64,000 nucleotides of DNA from Paraplanobispora siamensis (GCF_016863175.1 NZ_BOOJ01000068.1:1-64000); one strand, 5' to 3'. Positions 23,188 to 32,369 are shown, counted from the stretch's first letter. Program-made: numbers and translations. The notes: a model not told the origin generated them from the sequence alone.

Positions 23188-25287
23188 TCACCTCGGGATC
23201 GTGGTCAGCTCGCGGGACTCCTCCCGTGCCCCGGTCCGGCCCAGGCGGCTGGGCCACCAGGCGCGCGGGCCCAGTTCGCGTACCAGCGCCGGCACCAGCA
23301 ACGACCGCACCACCAGGGTGTCGAGCAGGACGCCGAAGGCGACGATGAAGGCGATCTGCACGAGGAAGGCCAGGGGGATCACCACCAGCGCGGCGAAGGT
23401 GGCGGCGAGCACGACGCCAGCCGAGGTGATCACTCCGCCGGTGGTGACCAGCCCGCGCAGCACGCCCTCCCGGGCCCCGTGGCGCACGGTCTCCTCGCGC
23501 ACCCGGGACATCAGGAAGATGTTGTAGTCCACCCCCAGCGCGACCAGGAAGACGAAGCCGTACAGCGGCACGGACGCGTCGCTGCCGGTGAAGCCGAACA
23601 CGTGCGTGAAGACCAGCGCCGAGACGCCGATGGTGGCCAGGAAGTTCAGCGCCACGGTGACCACCAGGAGGACGGGCGTCGTCAGGGAGCGCAGCAGCAC
23701 GATCAGGACGAGCAGGATGATCGCCAGGACGACCGGGACGATGAGCAGCGTGTCGCTCTTGGAGGTCTCCGTCGTGTCGTAGCGCTGGGCGCTGTACCCG
23801 CCGACCATCACGCCGTTCTCGGCGTCGAGTACGGCGCGCAGGCGTTTGATCGTGTCCTGGGCGGCGTCGCCGTCCGGGGCGTCGCTCAGCGTCGCCTCCA
23901 CCAGTACGAGACCGTCGACGACCCTGGGATCGTCTCCCGGCCGTCCGCTCCGGGTCACCACCGCGGCCTCGGACACGCCCTCGACGCCGCGCGCCGCCTC
24001 CTCCACGGCCGCGGCGCGTCCGGCGGGGGCGACGATGACCGCGGGCTGCCCGGAGCCTCCGGGGAAGTGCTCGCTCAGCGTCGCCTGCGCGGACACCGAC
24101 GGCGCGTCGTTCACGAAGGTCTCGTCCAGCGGCACGCCCGCGGGGTTCAGCTGCGGGGCGAAGAAGGCGAGGGCGGCGAGCGGCAGGGCGGTCGCGATCC
24201 AGACCCGGCGCGGGTGGCGGTCGATCAGGGCGGCCACGCGGCCCCAGATCCCGCGGGCGGTGGCCGGGTGCGGCTTCGCCGGCCACAGCGCGGCGCGGCC
24301 CAGCAGGACCAGGGCGGCGGGCAGGAAGGTGAGCGCGCTGAGGGCGGCGCACGCGATGCCGATGGCGCCCACCGGGCCCAGGGCGCGGTTGTTGGTCAGG
24401 CTGCTGAGCAGCAGCGCGAGCAGGCCCAGGGCCACCGTCGCGGCGCTGGCGACGATCGGCTCGAACGAGCGCCGCAGCGCGACGCGGCCCGCGGCGAAGC
24501 GGTCGCCGGTCGTGGCCAGCTCCTCGCGGAAGCGGGCGGTCAGCAGCAGCGCGTAGTCGGTGGCCGCACCGATGACCAGGATGAACAGGATGCCCTGCAC
24601 CTGGCCGTCGACCCGGACGATGCCGCGGTCGGCCAGGAAGTACACCACGGCGCACGCCAAGCCCAGGGCGAAGACCGCGCCGGTGATGATGATGAGAGGC
24701 AGCAGCACGCTCCGGTACACCGCCAGCAGGATGAGCAGCACGGTGATCAGTGCCACGCCGAGCAGCAGGCCGTCGATCCCGGCGAAGGCGTCGGACAGGT
24801 CGGCCTGGGTGGCCGCGGGCCCCGCGAGCTGGGCCCGCAGGCCGTCGACAGCCACCGCCGAGCCGATGCGTTCCAGGGTCTCGCCGAGCGCGTCGCCGAG
24901 ATCGGGCCTGAGCTGGACCACGCCCTGCAGCGCCCGGCCGTCCTCCGACGGGATGGCGGGCGTGGGGGTTCCGACGACGCCCGCCGTACCGCGCAGCGAG
25001 GCGAGCACCCCGGTCGCCGCGCCGGTCTGTTCGGATGTGACGTCCCTGCCGTCCGCGGTCCACACCACGATGAGCGGCTGCGCCTCACCCTGCCGGAAGC
25101 GTTCCTGCACCTCCAGCACGCGTGTCGACTCCGCGCTGGCGGGCAGGAACGCGGCCTGGTCGTTGGTGGACACCTCCGCGAGCTTGCCGGCGAAGGGGCC
25201 CAGCCCTCCGCCGACGGCCAGCCAGACCAGCACCAGCAGCGCCGGAACGAGCCAGCGGACCGGCCGCCGCGTCATGGGACCGCCCAT
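23188..25287 (-). CDS. MMPL-family (RND-type) membrane transporter
   Basis: 699 aa. Start ATG 25287 follows GAGGTGAT at good spacing. One N-terminal helix (10-30) is followed by an extracytoplasmic domain (about 40-165), a five-helix block (about 170-330), a cytoplasmic loop, a further helix, a second outer domain (about 385-510) and a final five-helix block. The pseudo-twofold layout and signature segments (LFILVIGAATDYALLL and FVFLVALGVDYNIFLMSRV) define MMPL proteins, whose Asp-Tyr pairs carry protons. They export lipids or hydrophobic drugs. Divergent from a MarR gene with a shared operator, so it is probably induced by a MarR ligand. Confidence 0.9.
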   Translation of the reverse strand: MGGPMTRRPVRWLVPALLVLVWLAVGGGLGPFAGKLAEVSTNDQAAFLPASAESTRVLEVQERFRQGEAQPLIVVWTADGRDVTSEQTGAATGVLASLRGTAGVVGTPTPAIPSEDGRALQGVVQLRPDLGDALGETLERIGSAVAVDGLRAQLAGPAATQADLSDAFAGIDGLLLGVALITVLLILLAVYRSVLLPLIIITGAVFALGLACAVVYFLADRGIVRVDGQVQGILFILVIGAATDYALLLTARFREELATTGDRFAAGRVALRRSFEPIVASAATVALGLLALLLSSLTNNRALGPVGAIGIACAALSALTFLPAALVLLGRAALWPAKPHPATARGIWGRVAALIDRHPRRVWIATALPLAALAFFAPQLNPAGVPLDETFVNDAPSVSAQATLSEHFPGGSGQPAVIVAPAGRAAAVEEAARGVEGVSEAAVVTRSGRPGDDPRVVDGLVLVEATLSDAPDGDAAQDTIKRLRAVLDAENGVMVGGYSAQRYDTTETSKSDTLLIVPVVLAIILLVLIVLLRSLTTPVLLVVTVALNFLATIGVSALVFTHVFGFTGSDASVPLYGFVFLVALGVDYNIFLMSRVREETVRHGAREGVLRGLVTTGGVITSAGVVLAATFAALVVIPLAFLVQIAFIVAFGVLLDTLVVRSLLVPALVRELGPRAWWPSRLGRTGAREESRELTTIPR

Positions 25288-25312
25288 GAGATCACCTCTG
25301 TGTCATCCCATA

Positions 25313-25347
25313 TAACTCAATTATTGAGAATCTTAATTATTGAGTTA
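25313..25347. promoter_or_regulatory. MarR-type operator between the MMPL and marR genes
   Basis: Perfect 9-base arms TAACTCAAT (25313-25321) and ATTGAGTTA (25339-25347), with an extra inner CTCAA-TTA-TTGAG palindrome at 25316-25328. The block is strikingly AT-rich for this genome. It overlaps a TTATAT -10-like element for the MMPL gene (minus strand, 25310-25315). It also lies just ahead of TAGCAT (25351-25356), seven bases before the marR ATG, implying a leaderless marR transcript. One protein could repress both genes. Confidence 0.7.
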
Positions 25348-25362
25348 ATGTAGCATGGCGAC

Positions 25363-25833
25363 ATGGACGGCGACAGCGGGGGGGACATCGATCTGCAGTC
25401 CTTCGGCGTACGGCTGCGCCGGATGAACGCCGAGTTCAACCGCATCGCCCACGACTTCGCCGGCGAGCACGGGCTGCACACCACCGACATCCAGGCACTC
25501 GTCAAGATCTTCGACGCGCCGTCGCCCATCACCCCCAGCCGGCTGCGCGAGGAGCTGAACCTCACCTCGGGCGCCGTCACCGCGTGCCTCGACAGGCTGG
25601 AGCGGGCCGGGCACATCCGCCGGGTCCGCGACGCGCACGATCGGCGGGTGGTCCACCTGCACTACCTCGACGCGGCGAAGGACCTCGCCGCCGCCTTCTT
25701 CCAGCCGCTCGGCCGCGGCACCGACAACGCCCTGCGGCGGTTCAGCCCGGAGGAGTTGCGCATCGTGGCCGCCTTTCTCGATGCGATGAACGAGGAACTG
25801 GACGCGTTGCGAGCCGCGCCGGGTTCCCCCTGA
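25363..25833 (+). CDS. MarR-family transcriptional regulator
   Basis: 156 aa. Winged-helix core: TTDIQALVKIFDAPSPITPSR, LREELNLTSGAVTACLDRLE (recognition helix) and GHIRRVRDAHDRRVVHLHY, the MarR wing with the DxRR motif. Flanking helices form the dimer interface. No ribosome site precedes the ATG, consistent with leaderless translation from the TAGCAT element. It most likely represses the divergent MMPL exporter and itself. Confidence 0.9.
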   Translation: MDGDSGGDIDLQSFGVRLRRMNAEFNRIAHDFAGEHGLHTTDIQALVKIFDAPSPITPSRLREELNLTSGAVTACLDRLERAGHIRRVRDAHDRRVVHLHYLDAAKDLAAAFFQPLGRGTDNALRRFSPEELRIVAAFLDAMNEELDALRAAPGSP

Positions 25834-25950
25834 CCATGCCTTCGAGCGCGCGGGCCGTACGGTTGCGCGCAGGGCCTTCCAGCGTGCGGAGGCCTCCGAA
25901 CGCGCAGGTCGTTCGAGTGCGTGAGCCGTACGGTCCGCGGGGCGGCGCTC

Positions 25951-27228
25951 TCAGCGCACCTTCGCGAAGAACGCCCGGACGTCGCCGACCAGCAGGTCCG
26001 GGGCCTCCATCGAGAGGAAGTGACCACCCTTGCCGAGCTCGGTCCAGTGCACGATGTCGTGGTCGCGTTCGGCCCAGCGGCGGACGGTGACGTCGTGGGC
26101 GGAGACCAGCACGCCGGTCGGCACCGTCCCCCGCTGGGGCGCCCAGCCGCCCGCGTCCCCGCCCGTCTCCTCGCCCCAGCCCGCGCTCTCGCCCGTGCCC
26201 GTGCTCCCGCCCGTCTCCTCGCCCCAGCCTGCGCCCTCGCTCCACGCGCCCGCGTCCGCGCTCTCGCTCCACGCGCCGGCGGAGATCTCCTCGTAGTAGA
26301 TCTGCGCCGCCGATCCGGCCGTGCCGGTCAGCCAGTAGATCGAGACGTCGGTCAGGATGCGGTCGCGGTCGACGCTGTCCTCGGGCAGTCCCTCCTCCGG
26401 CTCGGTGAGCTCCTTGAACTTCTCCACGATCCAGGCGAGCTGGCCGACGGGCGAGTCGTGCAGCCCGTACGTCACCGTCTGCGGCCGCTTGGCGTTGCAC
26501 TGCAGGTAGCCGTCGTTGAAGTCCTGCATCCGCCGCCAGCGCCGCTGCTCGGCCTCCGACAGGCCGTCCATCTCGCCCTCGGCGCCGACGGGGAAGGTGA
26601 TCATGGCGTTGACGTGGATGCCGACGACGCGCTCCGGGGCCTGCTTGCCGACCTCGGGGGCGACCCACGAACCGGTGTCGTAGCCCTGCACGCCGTACCG
26701 CTCGTATCCGAGCAGGTCCATCAGCCGCACGAACAGCCCCGCCATCCTCGCCGCGTTCATGCCCGGCCCGGCCAGCGGGGTGGAGAAGCCGAACCCGGGA
26801 AGCGACGGGATCACCAGGTGGAAGGCGGCGGACGGGTCGCCGCCGTGCGCGCGGGGGTCGGACAGCGGGCCGATGACGTCGAGGAAGTCCACCACCCCGC
26901 CCGGCCAGCCGTGCAGCAGCAACAGCGGCACGGCGTCCGGCTCGGGCGAGCGTACGTGCAGGAAGTGGATGTTCTGCCCGTCGACGGTCGTGACGTACTG
27001 CGGGTGCTCGTTGATCGCGGCCTCGTGCACCCGCCAGTCGTAGCCGGTGCGCCAGTACTCGGCGAGCTCCTTCAGATAGCCCACCGGCACCCCCCGGCTC
27101 CAGCCGACGCCCGGCAGCTCGTCGGGCCAGCGGGTGCCGGCCAGCCGGGCCGCCAGGTCGTCGAGCCGGGCCTGCGGGATGTCGATGCGGAAGGGACGGA
27201 TGCCGTCCTGCGGGGTCGTCATACCCAT
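25951..27228 (-). CDS. Epoxide hydrolase-family alpha/beta hydrolase with a low-complexity insert
   Basis: 425 aa. The N-terminal EHN segment (about 12-115) with [16 protein letters not shown] is followed by the alpha/beta core: HGWPG at 106-110 for the oxyanion hole, the nucleophile Asp184 in QGYDTGSW, cap-domain Tyr residues in the DFNDGYLQ and VTYGLHDSP parts, and the catalytic His403 in KGGHF. It should open epoxides by the Asp-ester mechanism. Residues about 316-366 are a Gly/Ser/Trp/Glu-rich insert with repeats (two GAWSE, two AGWGEETGG) placed just before the strand [12 protein letters not shown]. Relatives go straight through this point, as far as I recall. The insert sits at a surface loop and probably leaves the enzyme intact. 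Confidence 0.85.
   Translation of the reverse strand: MGMTTPQDGIRPFRIDIPQARLDDLAARLAGTRWPDELPGVGWSRGVPVGYLKELAEYWRTGYDWRVHEAAINEHPQYVTTVDGQNIHFLHVRSPEPDAVPLLLLHGWPGGVVDFLDVIGPLSDPRAHGGDPSAAFHLVIPSLPGFGFSTPLAGPGMNAARMAGLFVRLMDLLGYERYGVQGYDTGSWVAPEVGKQAPERVVGIHVNAMITFPVGAEGEMDGLSEAEQRRWRRMQDFNDGYLQCNAKRPQTVTYGLHDSPVGQLAWIVEKFKELTEPEEGLPEDSVDRDRILTDVSIYWLTGTAGSAAQIYYEEISAGAWSESADAGAWSEGAGWGEETGGSTGTGESAGWGEETGGDAGGWAPQRGTVPTGVLVSAHDVTVRRWAERDHDIVHWTELGKGGHFLSMEAPDLLVGDVRAFFAKVR
26158..26280. repeat. Direct repeats coding the insert of the epoxide hydrolase
   Basis: A 35-base unit at 26158-26192 recurs at 26206-26240 with two mismatches (48-base spacing). It is followed by two copies of a CTCGCTCCACGCGCC unit before 26280. 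All lie within the coding frame. Confidence 0.75.
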
Positions 27229-27313
27229 GACGCTATGAAGCCGTTAGGACAGAGAAAGTCCTAAGGGTTCGGCGATCTCGATGACCGTCCCGGAGTGCCG
27301 AATAATCACGCTC

Positions 27314-28312
27314 ATGAGAGATCGGCCGGAGGGTGTGCGCGACAGTGAGCTGGTCTCGGCGCTGGCCGACGGATGGGCGCTTGAAGCCCGGTCTGTGAGC
27401 TACCTCCCGGTGGGGGCCGGAAGTCATCACTGGGCCGCCACCGGCGACGACGGACGGACGTGGTTCGTGACGGTCGACGACCTCGGCGGCGAGAACGGCG
27501 AGAACGGTGAGGAAAGCGGGGACGGCGAGGGCGGGGTGGAGGAGGCCTTCCGCGGACTCGGGCGGGCGCTGGACACCGCGCTGGCCCTGCGGCGCCGCGC
27601 GGGCCTCGCGTTCGTGGTCGCGCCGGTCCCGGCGCGGACGGGGGCGACGGTGTGGCGGCTCGGCCCGCGTCACGCCGTCTCGCTGTTCCCCATGCTGGAG
27701 GGACAGTCCGGGCAGTTCGGCGCGCACCGGCAGGAGGACCGGGCCGAGGTGCTCGGACTCCTGGCCGAGCTGCACCGGGCCACCCCGGCCGTCGCGGCCG
27801 ACGCCCCGCCGGCGGACCTGGCCCTGCCCGGCAGGGAGGGCCTCCGGGAGGCGCTGGACGACCTCGGCCGTCCCTGGACGGGCGGGCCGCTGTCCGAGCC
27901 CACCCGGCGCCTGCTGGCCGCCCGCGCCGGCCACGTCGAGCGCCTGCTCGGCGACTTCGACCGGCTCGTCGAGCGGGTACGGCGCGCGGGCGCACCCCCG
28001 GTCGTTACCCACGGCGAGCCGCACCCGGGCAACCTGATCAGGAGCGCGACCGGCCTGCACCTCGTCGACTGGGACACCGTACGGCTCGCCCCTCCGGAGC
28101 GGGACCTGTGGATGCTCGACGGCGACGACGACCTGCTGACCGGCTACACCCGCGCGACGGGCCGGCCCGTCGACCCGTCGGCCCTGGCCCTCTACCGGCT
28201 GTGGTGGGACCTGGCCGACATCGCCGCCTTCGTGGCCGAGCTGCGCGGCCCGCACCGGGTCACTGGGGACATCGAGGCGTCGTGGACCTACCTCGGCGGC
28301 TATCTCCGGTGA
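27314..28312 (+). CDS. Aminoglycoside phosphotransferase-fold kinase
   Basis: 332 aa; start ATG 27314 (the frame is open to 27281). The C-lobe motifs are THGEPHPGNLI, the Brenner motif with the catalytic Asp replaced by Glu in this branch, and HLVDWDTVRLAPPERDL, the DFG-equivalent metal site. The N-lobe has PVGAGSHHWAATGDDGRTWFVTVDD with no obvious canonical lysine, as in many divergent members. An acidic, repeat-like GENGENGEESGDGEGG loop lies around residues 62-77. It may phosphorylate a hydroxylated small molecule. Resistance should not be assumed. Confidence 0.75.
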   Translation: MRDRPEGVRDSELVSALADGWALEARSVSYLPVGAGSHHWAATGDDGRTWFVTVDDLGGENGENGEESGDGEGGVEEAFRGLGRALDTALALRRRAGLAFVVAPVPARTGATVWRLGPRHAVSLFPMLEGQSGQFGAHRQEDRAEVLGLLAELHRATPAVAADAPPADLALPGREGLREALDDLGRPWTGGPLSEPTRRLLAARAGHVERLLGDFDRLVERVRRAGAPPVVTHGEPHPGNLIRSATGLHLVDWDTVRLAPPERDLWMLDGDDDLLTGYTRATGRPVDPSALALYRLWWDLADIAAFVAELRGPHRVTGDIEASWTYLGGYLR

Positions 28313-28439
28313 CGCCCGGCCCCCGGGGGCGGAGGCGCGTGGCGGTGAACGCGCCGCGAAGCTTCATGATCATGCGGTGGCCGGTCGGGGAAACGTCCAC
28401 GCCTTCCGGGAACGCCTGGTCTGCCCGGCTGTTTAGAAC

Positions 28440-28452
28440 TAGAGTTCCCATA
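28440..28452 (+). promoter_or_regulatory. Candidate -10 element giving a leaderless isochorismatase transcript
   Basis: TAGAGT at 28440-28445 fits the TANNNT consensus, and the ATG at 28452 is where transcription would start. No ribosome site is present. There is no good -35 match. Confidence 0.4.
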
Positions 28453-28955
28453 TGAACCAGGTGCTGCTTCTCGTCGACGTCCAGCGCAACATGCTCCAGC
28501 CGCCCGCGCCGGTGCCCGCGGCGCAGGCCGTCTCGGCCACGATCGAGGCGTTGCTGGAGCGCGCCCGCGCGACCAGCGTTCCGGTGATCTTCGTGCGCAA
28601 CAACGGGGGAGAGGGCGATCCCGACGCTCCGGGGACGCCGGGCTGGGAACTGGTCCACGAGGTGCTGCCCGGCGAGCGCGTGGTCGACAAGGGCACCCCG
28701 GACGCCTTCCGCGGCACCGGCCTGGCCTGGCTGCTCCCGCCGACGGCGTCCGTCGTGGTGGCCGGGATGCAGAGCGAGTGGTGCGTGCGGTCGACCTGCC
28801 TGGCCGCGCTGGAGCACGGCCACGCCGTCACGCTCGTGCGCGGCGGCCACGCGACCTACGACGACGGCGAACCCGCCGCGGACATCTCCCGGAAGGTTGA
28901 GGAGGAGCTGGCCGCGGCGGGGGTCAGGATGGCTGAGCCGTCGGAACCGTTCTGA
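28452..28955 (+). CDS. Isochorismatase-family cysteine hydrolase
   Basis: 167 aa. The catalytic triad is visible: Asp9 in LLLVDVQRNM, Lys80 in VVDKGTPDAF and Cys111 in AGMQSEWCVRST. The nucleotide-binding-like alpha/beta fold is complete. Such enzymes hydrolyse amides (nicotinamidase, carbamoylsarcosine amidase types) or, without the Cys, isochorismate. The Cys argues for amidase chemistry. The 3' end overlaps the convergent PAP2 gene by 32 bases. Confidence 0.85.
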   Translation: MNQVLLLVDVQRNMLQPPAPVPAAQAVSATIEALLERARATSVPVIFVRNNGGEGDPDAPGTPGWELVHEVLPGERVVDKGTPDAFRGTGLAWLLPPTASVVVAGMQSEWCVRSTCLAALEHGHAVTLVRGGHATYDDGEPAADISRKVEEELAAAGVRMAEPSEPF

Positions 28956-29631
28956 GCCTCCGCTCCCGGATCACGGGGTGCCGCAGCAGGGCGTTGGCGG
29001 CCACCGCGACGCACACCACGCCGAGCAGGAAGCCCCAGCTCACGTCGCTCAGGTGGTGCATGCCGCGATACATCCGGGAGTAGGCGATGGACAGGGGGAT
29101 CCCCAGCCCGAGCACCCACCACAGCACGTTCAGGATCTTGTAGCGGTGGGTGTGGACGGTCAGCACCAGGGCGACCCCGCAGTAGAAGGCCACCGCCGCG
29201 CTGGTGTGCCCGGAGGGGAAGCTGGAGGTGGGCGGCGCGGGGTCCAGGCGCGGCACGGAGGGGCGATCGCGCTCGGCCAGGACGGTCGAGAGCAGGAAGA
29301 TGATCGACTGGGACCAGACGGCGATCACCAGGAAGATCGACTCGTTCCAGCGCTTGAAGACCAGCCGGAAGACGACCACGAGCACGGCCGTGGCGATGAC
29401 GATCACCGGTGTGTCCGACAGGCCCGACATCACGTCGGTGAGGTCGGTCCAGAAGGCCGTACGGCTGCCGACCAGCTCCTCGTTGACGCCCCGGTCGCTC
29501 GCGCCGATGGTGGTCGTCTCCAGCACCTTGGTGATCAGGAGTCCGACACCGATCGTCAGGATGGCCATGATGGTCAACGGCAGCAGGATCAGACGAGCGG
29601 CGCCTTTGAAATCGACCGACATTCTCGACAT
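28924..29631 (-). CDS. PAP2-family membrane phosphatase (upstream-facing copy)
   Basis: 235 aa with about six transmembrane helices. The three phosphatase motifs are present: LAERDRPSVP, a weaker version of the first; SSFPSGHTSAA with the catalytic His; and YSRMYRGMHHLSDV with the nucleophile His. It should dephosphorylate a lipid pyrophosphate or phosphatidate on the outer face of the membrane, for example in undecaprenyl-phosphate recycling. A second PAP2 gene lies 60 bases upstream on the same strand; the two share little sequence beyond the motifs. Confidence 0.85.
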   Translation of the reverse strand: MSRMSVDFKGAARLILLPLTIMAILTIGVGLLITKVLETTTIGASDRGVNEELVGSRTAFWTDLTDVMSGLSDTPVIVIATAVLVVVFRLVFKRWNESIFLVIAVWSQSIIFLLSTVLAERDRPSVPRLDPAPPTSSFPSGHTSAAVAFYCGVALVLTVHTHRYKILNVLWWVLGLGIPLSIAYSRMYRGMHHLSDVSWGFLLGVVCVAVAANALLRHPVIRERRLRTVPTAQPS

Positions 29632-29691
29632 GGAGCGCGAGCTACCCTAAAAGGAGCCCAAGGAACGTCCATCGCGAAGTATTACGGCGGC

Positions 29692-30429
29692 CTAGGAGAC
29701 CTCGGGCTCCACACCATCCTCGTACGGCACAGCCGGCCTGCGGCCCTCGTCGCGGCGCCAGGTCTCGTACCCGGTGGCCGTGGCGGCCACGGTGGCCAGT
29801 CCGAGGGCCACCCCCGCGACCACGTCGCTGACCCAGTGCACGCCGAGCGCCACCCGGGTGTAGGCGACGAACACCGTGATGGCCGCGGCGACGACCCAGG
29901 CGACCAGGTGGAGGCGCCGGTTCTTCAGGAGGGGCAGCAACAGGAGCACCAGCATGCTCGTCCCCGTCGCCGCCGCCATGGCGTGGCCCGAGGGGAACGA
30001 CGCGCCCGGCGCCCACGACAGCGGGTCGGGCAGCACGGGACGCGCGCGGTCGACGAGCTCCTTGACCGCCAGATTCAGCAGGCCGCTGACGGTGATCGTG
30101 ACGACCGACCAGACGGCCAGGCGCCGCCATCCGCGTCTCCACAACCAGAGCGCCGCCAGCACCGCCAGGACACGCCACGTCCACGGCCCGAACACCTCGG
30201 TCGCCACCTTGAGGAAGTCCGGATAGCCGGAGACGGAGATCGCGTGCCCGTGGAACAGACGGGCCATGTCCTCGTCGAAGGTGTACAGCGGCGGGAAGGC
30301 CGCGAGCACGAGCACCGCCAGCAGCATGAAGGGTACGGAGAACAGCGCGACGGCCAGCGTGGCCAGCGTGAGCCGTACCCCCAGGCGGTGATCTGGATCC
30401 TGACGTTGGAGCAACCTGACCATCACCAA
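29692..30429 (-). CDS. PAP2-family membrane phosphatase (second copy)
   Basis: 245 aa and about six helices. The motifs are KELVDRARPVLP, a complete first motif, ASFPSGHAMAAATG, and YTRVALGVHWVSDV. It starts at ATG 30429 and is probably cotranscribed with the next PAP2 gene. The role is the same as its neighbour in broad terms. Having two in tandem suggests either different lipid substrates or redundancy. Confidence 0.85.
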   Translation of the reverse strand: MVMVRLLQRQDPDHRLGVRLTLATLAVALFSVPFMLLAVLVLAAFPPLYTFDEDMARLFHGHAISVSGYPDFLKVATEVFGPWTWRVLAVLAALWLWRRGWRRLAVWSVVTITVSGLLNLAVKELVDRARPVLPDPLSWAPGASFPSGHAMAAATGTSMLVLLLLPLLKNRRLHLVAWVVAAAITVFVAYTRVALGVHWVSDVVAGVALGLATVAATATGYETWRRDEGRRPAVPYEDGVEPEVS

Positions 30430-30551
30430 TGGCTACCCGACACCACGGTTTCATGCGCCCTCCAGGTGACAAATCACCCGGGCCGTGGCTCCGTCCGGTG
30501 CGGTGGGCCGGGCGGTCCGGTGCGGCGGACGGGGCTGCCCGGTGCGGTGGG

Positions 30552-30935
30552 TCAGGCGGCCTGACGCGGTTCGCGGCGCAGGGTCCAGCGCAGCACGTCG
30601 CCGTGGCGCCGTTCCGCCTCGGCGAGCGCGGGCTCGCCGGCGTAGGCGTCCAGGACGGCCCGCAGCCGCGGCAGCCGCTCGGTCACGTCGGCCCACGCCT
30701 GGCAGGGGTCGCCCGCGCCGAGCTCGATCAACGCGTCCAGGTGGGCGGCGTAGGCGGTCCACCACTGGCGGCTCAGCTCCGCCAGGAAACCGCCGAGCCC
30801 GCCGAACTCCCGCTCGATCTCGGGCTGCCACCACGGCGGGACGGTGGTGTGCCCGGTCTCGGCGAGGTCGTGGAGCACGGTGCGCGCCAGCGCGCGGCGG
30901 CGGCGGACGACGGCGGAACGCGAAGAGGTGTTCAT
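30552..30935 (-). CDS. Conserved-looking small soluble protein, unknown function
   Basis: 127 aa from ATG 30935; the longer frame to 31082 starts inside the neighbouring intergenic region. It is helical, with a basic N-terminus SRSAVVRRRRALARTVLHDL, a Trp-rich centre (PPWWQPEIEREFGGLGGFL, SRQWWTAYAAHLDALIELG) and a C-terminal EPALAEAERRHGDVLRW. No domain is recognised. The composition is that of a real actinobacterial gene. Transcribed away from the GAF gene. Confidence 0.55.
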   Translation of the reverse strand: MNTSSRSAVVRRRRALARTVLHDLAETGHTTVPPWWQPEIEREFGGLGGFLAELSRQWWTAYAAHLDALIELGAGDPCQAWADVTERLPRLRAVLDAYAGEPALAEAERRHGDVLRWTLRREPRQAA

Positions 30936-31146
30936 GCGGGCAGCTTGCCGATCTTCGTTTGCCGTTTGCTTAACGTGGTATTGACGGGCATGAGTGGCAT
31001 TGTCCGGGTATCTCTTTCGAGAGAATCCCCATGCACCCGGCTCCCTGCCGGAGAATCGCTTGGCGGAGTCACCGGGTCGCACTACGCTCTACTCCAGCCA
31101 TTCCGCCCTGTGTCCGCGGAGCTGCCTCGCCATGGAGGAAGCCCGT

Positions 31147-31617
31147 ATGACCCACGGTGTCGAATTCACCCATGTGGTGGACCGCACGTTGAACGCCCTA
31201 GCCGACGCCCTCGGCGCCGACGGCGCCGCGCTCATGCTCATCGACGACCACGACCGGCCGCGAGCGGTCGGCGGGTCCGACGCCGACGGCCGGCGGCTGG
31301 AGCTGGCCCAGGAGCAGGCCGGTGCGGGGCCCGCGTTCGAGAGCCTCAGCCGCGACACGGACATCGTGATCGACGACCTGCGTGCCGCCCGGCCCTCGGG
31401 TTTCCCCGGCGTGGCCGAGAAGGCGACCGGCGTGCGTGCCGTTCTGTCCGTACCGCTGCACGCGGACGACAGGGTGATCGGTTCCCTCGACTTCTATGAC
31501 CGAGTCAGCCACGAATGGCAGCCCGCGAAGGTGCGTGCCGGGAGGCGGCTCGCCGAGCTCATGGTGATGGTCCTCAAGGCGCTCGCCCATAAGTCAACCT
31601 TCTCAGGGCAGTCGTAG
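31147..31617 (+). CDS. GAF-domain protein
   Basis: 156 aa from ATG 31147, chosen because GGAGGA lies six bases upstream; ATG 31132 is the alternative. The GAF fold is seen in VDRTLNALADALGADGAAL, then AGAGPAFESLSRDTDIVIDDLRAA, and GVRAVLSVPLHADDRVIGSLDFYDR. The last part matches the first GAF half of the next gene, so the two are probably paralogues. It lacks an ANTAR output domain and may act as a partner or sensor. Confidence 0.8.
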   Translation: MTHGVEFTHVVDRTLNALADALGADGAALMLIDDHDRPRAVGGSDADGRRLELAQEQAGAGPAFESLSRDTDIVIDDLRAARPSGFPGVAEKATGVRAVLSVPLHADDRVIGSLDFYDRVSHEWQPAKVRAGRRLAELMVMVLKALAHKSTFSGQS

Positions 31618-31661
31618 ATCTGAGTCAGTAATAGGGCCGACGCTGTGAAAGGCACCCACGT

Positions 31662-32369
31662 ATGACGCACATTGACCAGGAGGCACTGGTCGCGAGCCTC
31701 AGAGGGCTCCAGATGACCGTCCCGGCGACGGGCATCGTCCATCAGCTTGAGCGGGCCGTTGAAGTGGTGGACACCTTGTTCGGGTACTCCGGCGCGGGAT
31801 TGATGTTCGCGGGGGACAGCAAGGAGTTGCGTTATCTGGTGGCCACCGACGATGCGGGACGCAGTCTTGAAGGCGCCCAGCTCCACGTCGGCCGAGGTCC
31901 GTGCATATCCACTTTTGAAAGCGACGCCGCCGTGATGACGACTGACGTGCGCGACGATCCCCGCTGGCCGGAGTTGGCCGAACGGCTCCACCCCGACGTG
32001 CGGGCGGTGGCCGGCGTGCCCGTACGGCTCGGCGGCGAGCCGGTGGGCACGCTCAACGTCTACCAGTCGACTCCGTACGAGTGGGACGAGTCGGACATCC
32101 AGGCGCTCTACGCCTATGCCAACGTCATCGAGCAGATCCTCACCGCCGCGATAGCGGCCGAGGAGAAGAGCGCCCTGGCCGATCAGCTCCAGTACGCTCT
32201 TGACTATCGAGTGGTCATCGAGCGGGCGATCGGCTATCTGATGGGCAAGCACGATCTGACCGCGGCCCAGGCGTTCACCGGTCTGCGCAAGCAGGCCAGG
32301 GACAGTCGCAGGAGGGTCGCCGACCTGGCGGCGGAGGTACTCGGTGAGGGAGCGGGCGAGTTGAGGTGA
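31662..32369 (+). CDS. GAF-ANTAR RNA-binding antiterminator
   Basis: 235 aa. The N-terminal GAF domain (about 15-165) has GRGPCISTFESDAAVMTTDV and the VPVRLGGEPVGTLNVYQ end. A short coiled helix leads to an ANTAR domain at about 172-230 with IERAIGYLMGKHDLTAAQAF and LRKQARDSRRRVADLAAEV. ANTAR proteins bind paired hexaloop hairpins in mRNA leaders and prevent termination when activated. The cognate RNA is not visible nearby. The stop overlaps the start of the STAS gene by four bases, so they are coupled. Confidence 0.9.
   Translation: MTHIDQEALVASLRGLQMTVPATGIVHQLERAVEVVDTLFGYSGAGLMFAGDSKELRYLVATDDAGRSLEGAQLHVGRGPCISTFESDAAVMTTDVRDDPRWPELAERLHPDVRAVAGVPVRLGGEPVGTLNVYQSTPYEWDESDIQALYAYANVIEQILTAAIAAEEKSALADQLQYALDYRVVIERAIGYLMGKHDLTAAQAFTGLRKQARDSRRRVADLAAEVLGEGAGELR

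Noticed and set aside
22657-25353. 898-residue plus-strand frame opposite the MMPL gene
   Set aside because: Antisense shadow, with His/Gln/Asp-rich nonsense composition; the MMPL protein has full family structure and a ribosome site.
27312-27995. Minus-strand frame opposite the APH-like kinase
   Set aside because: Arg/Pro/Ala-rich antisense shadow with no domain; the kinase motifs on the plus strand are clear.
28897-30564. Long plus-strand frame across the two PAP2 genes
   Set aside because: Antisense shadow of PAP2 genes whose catalytic motifs are explicit on the minus strand.
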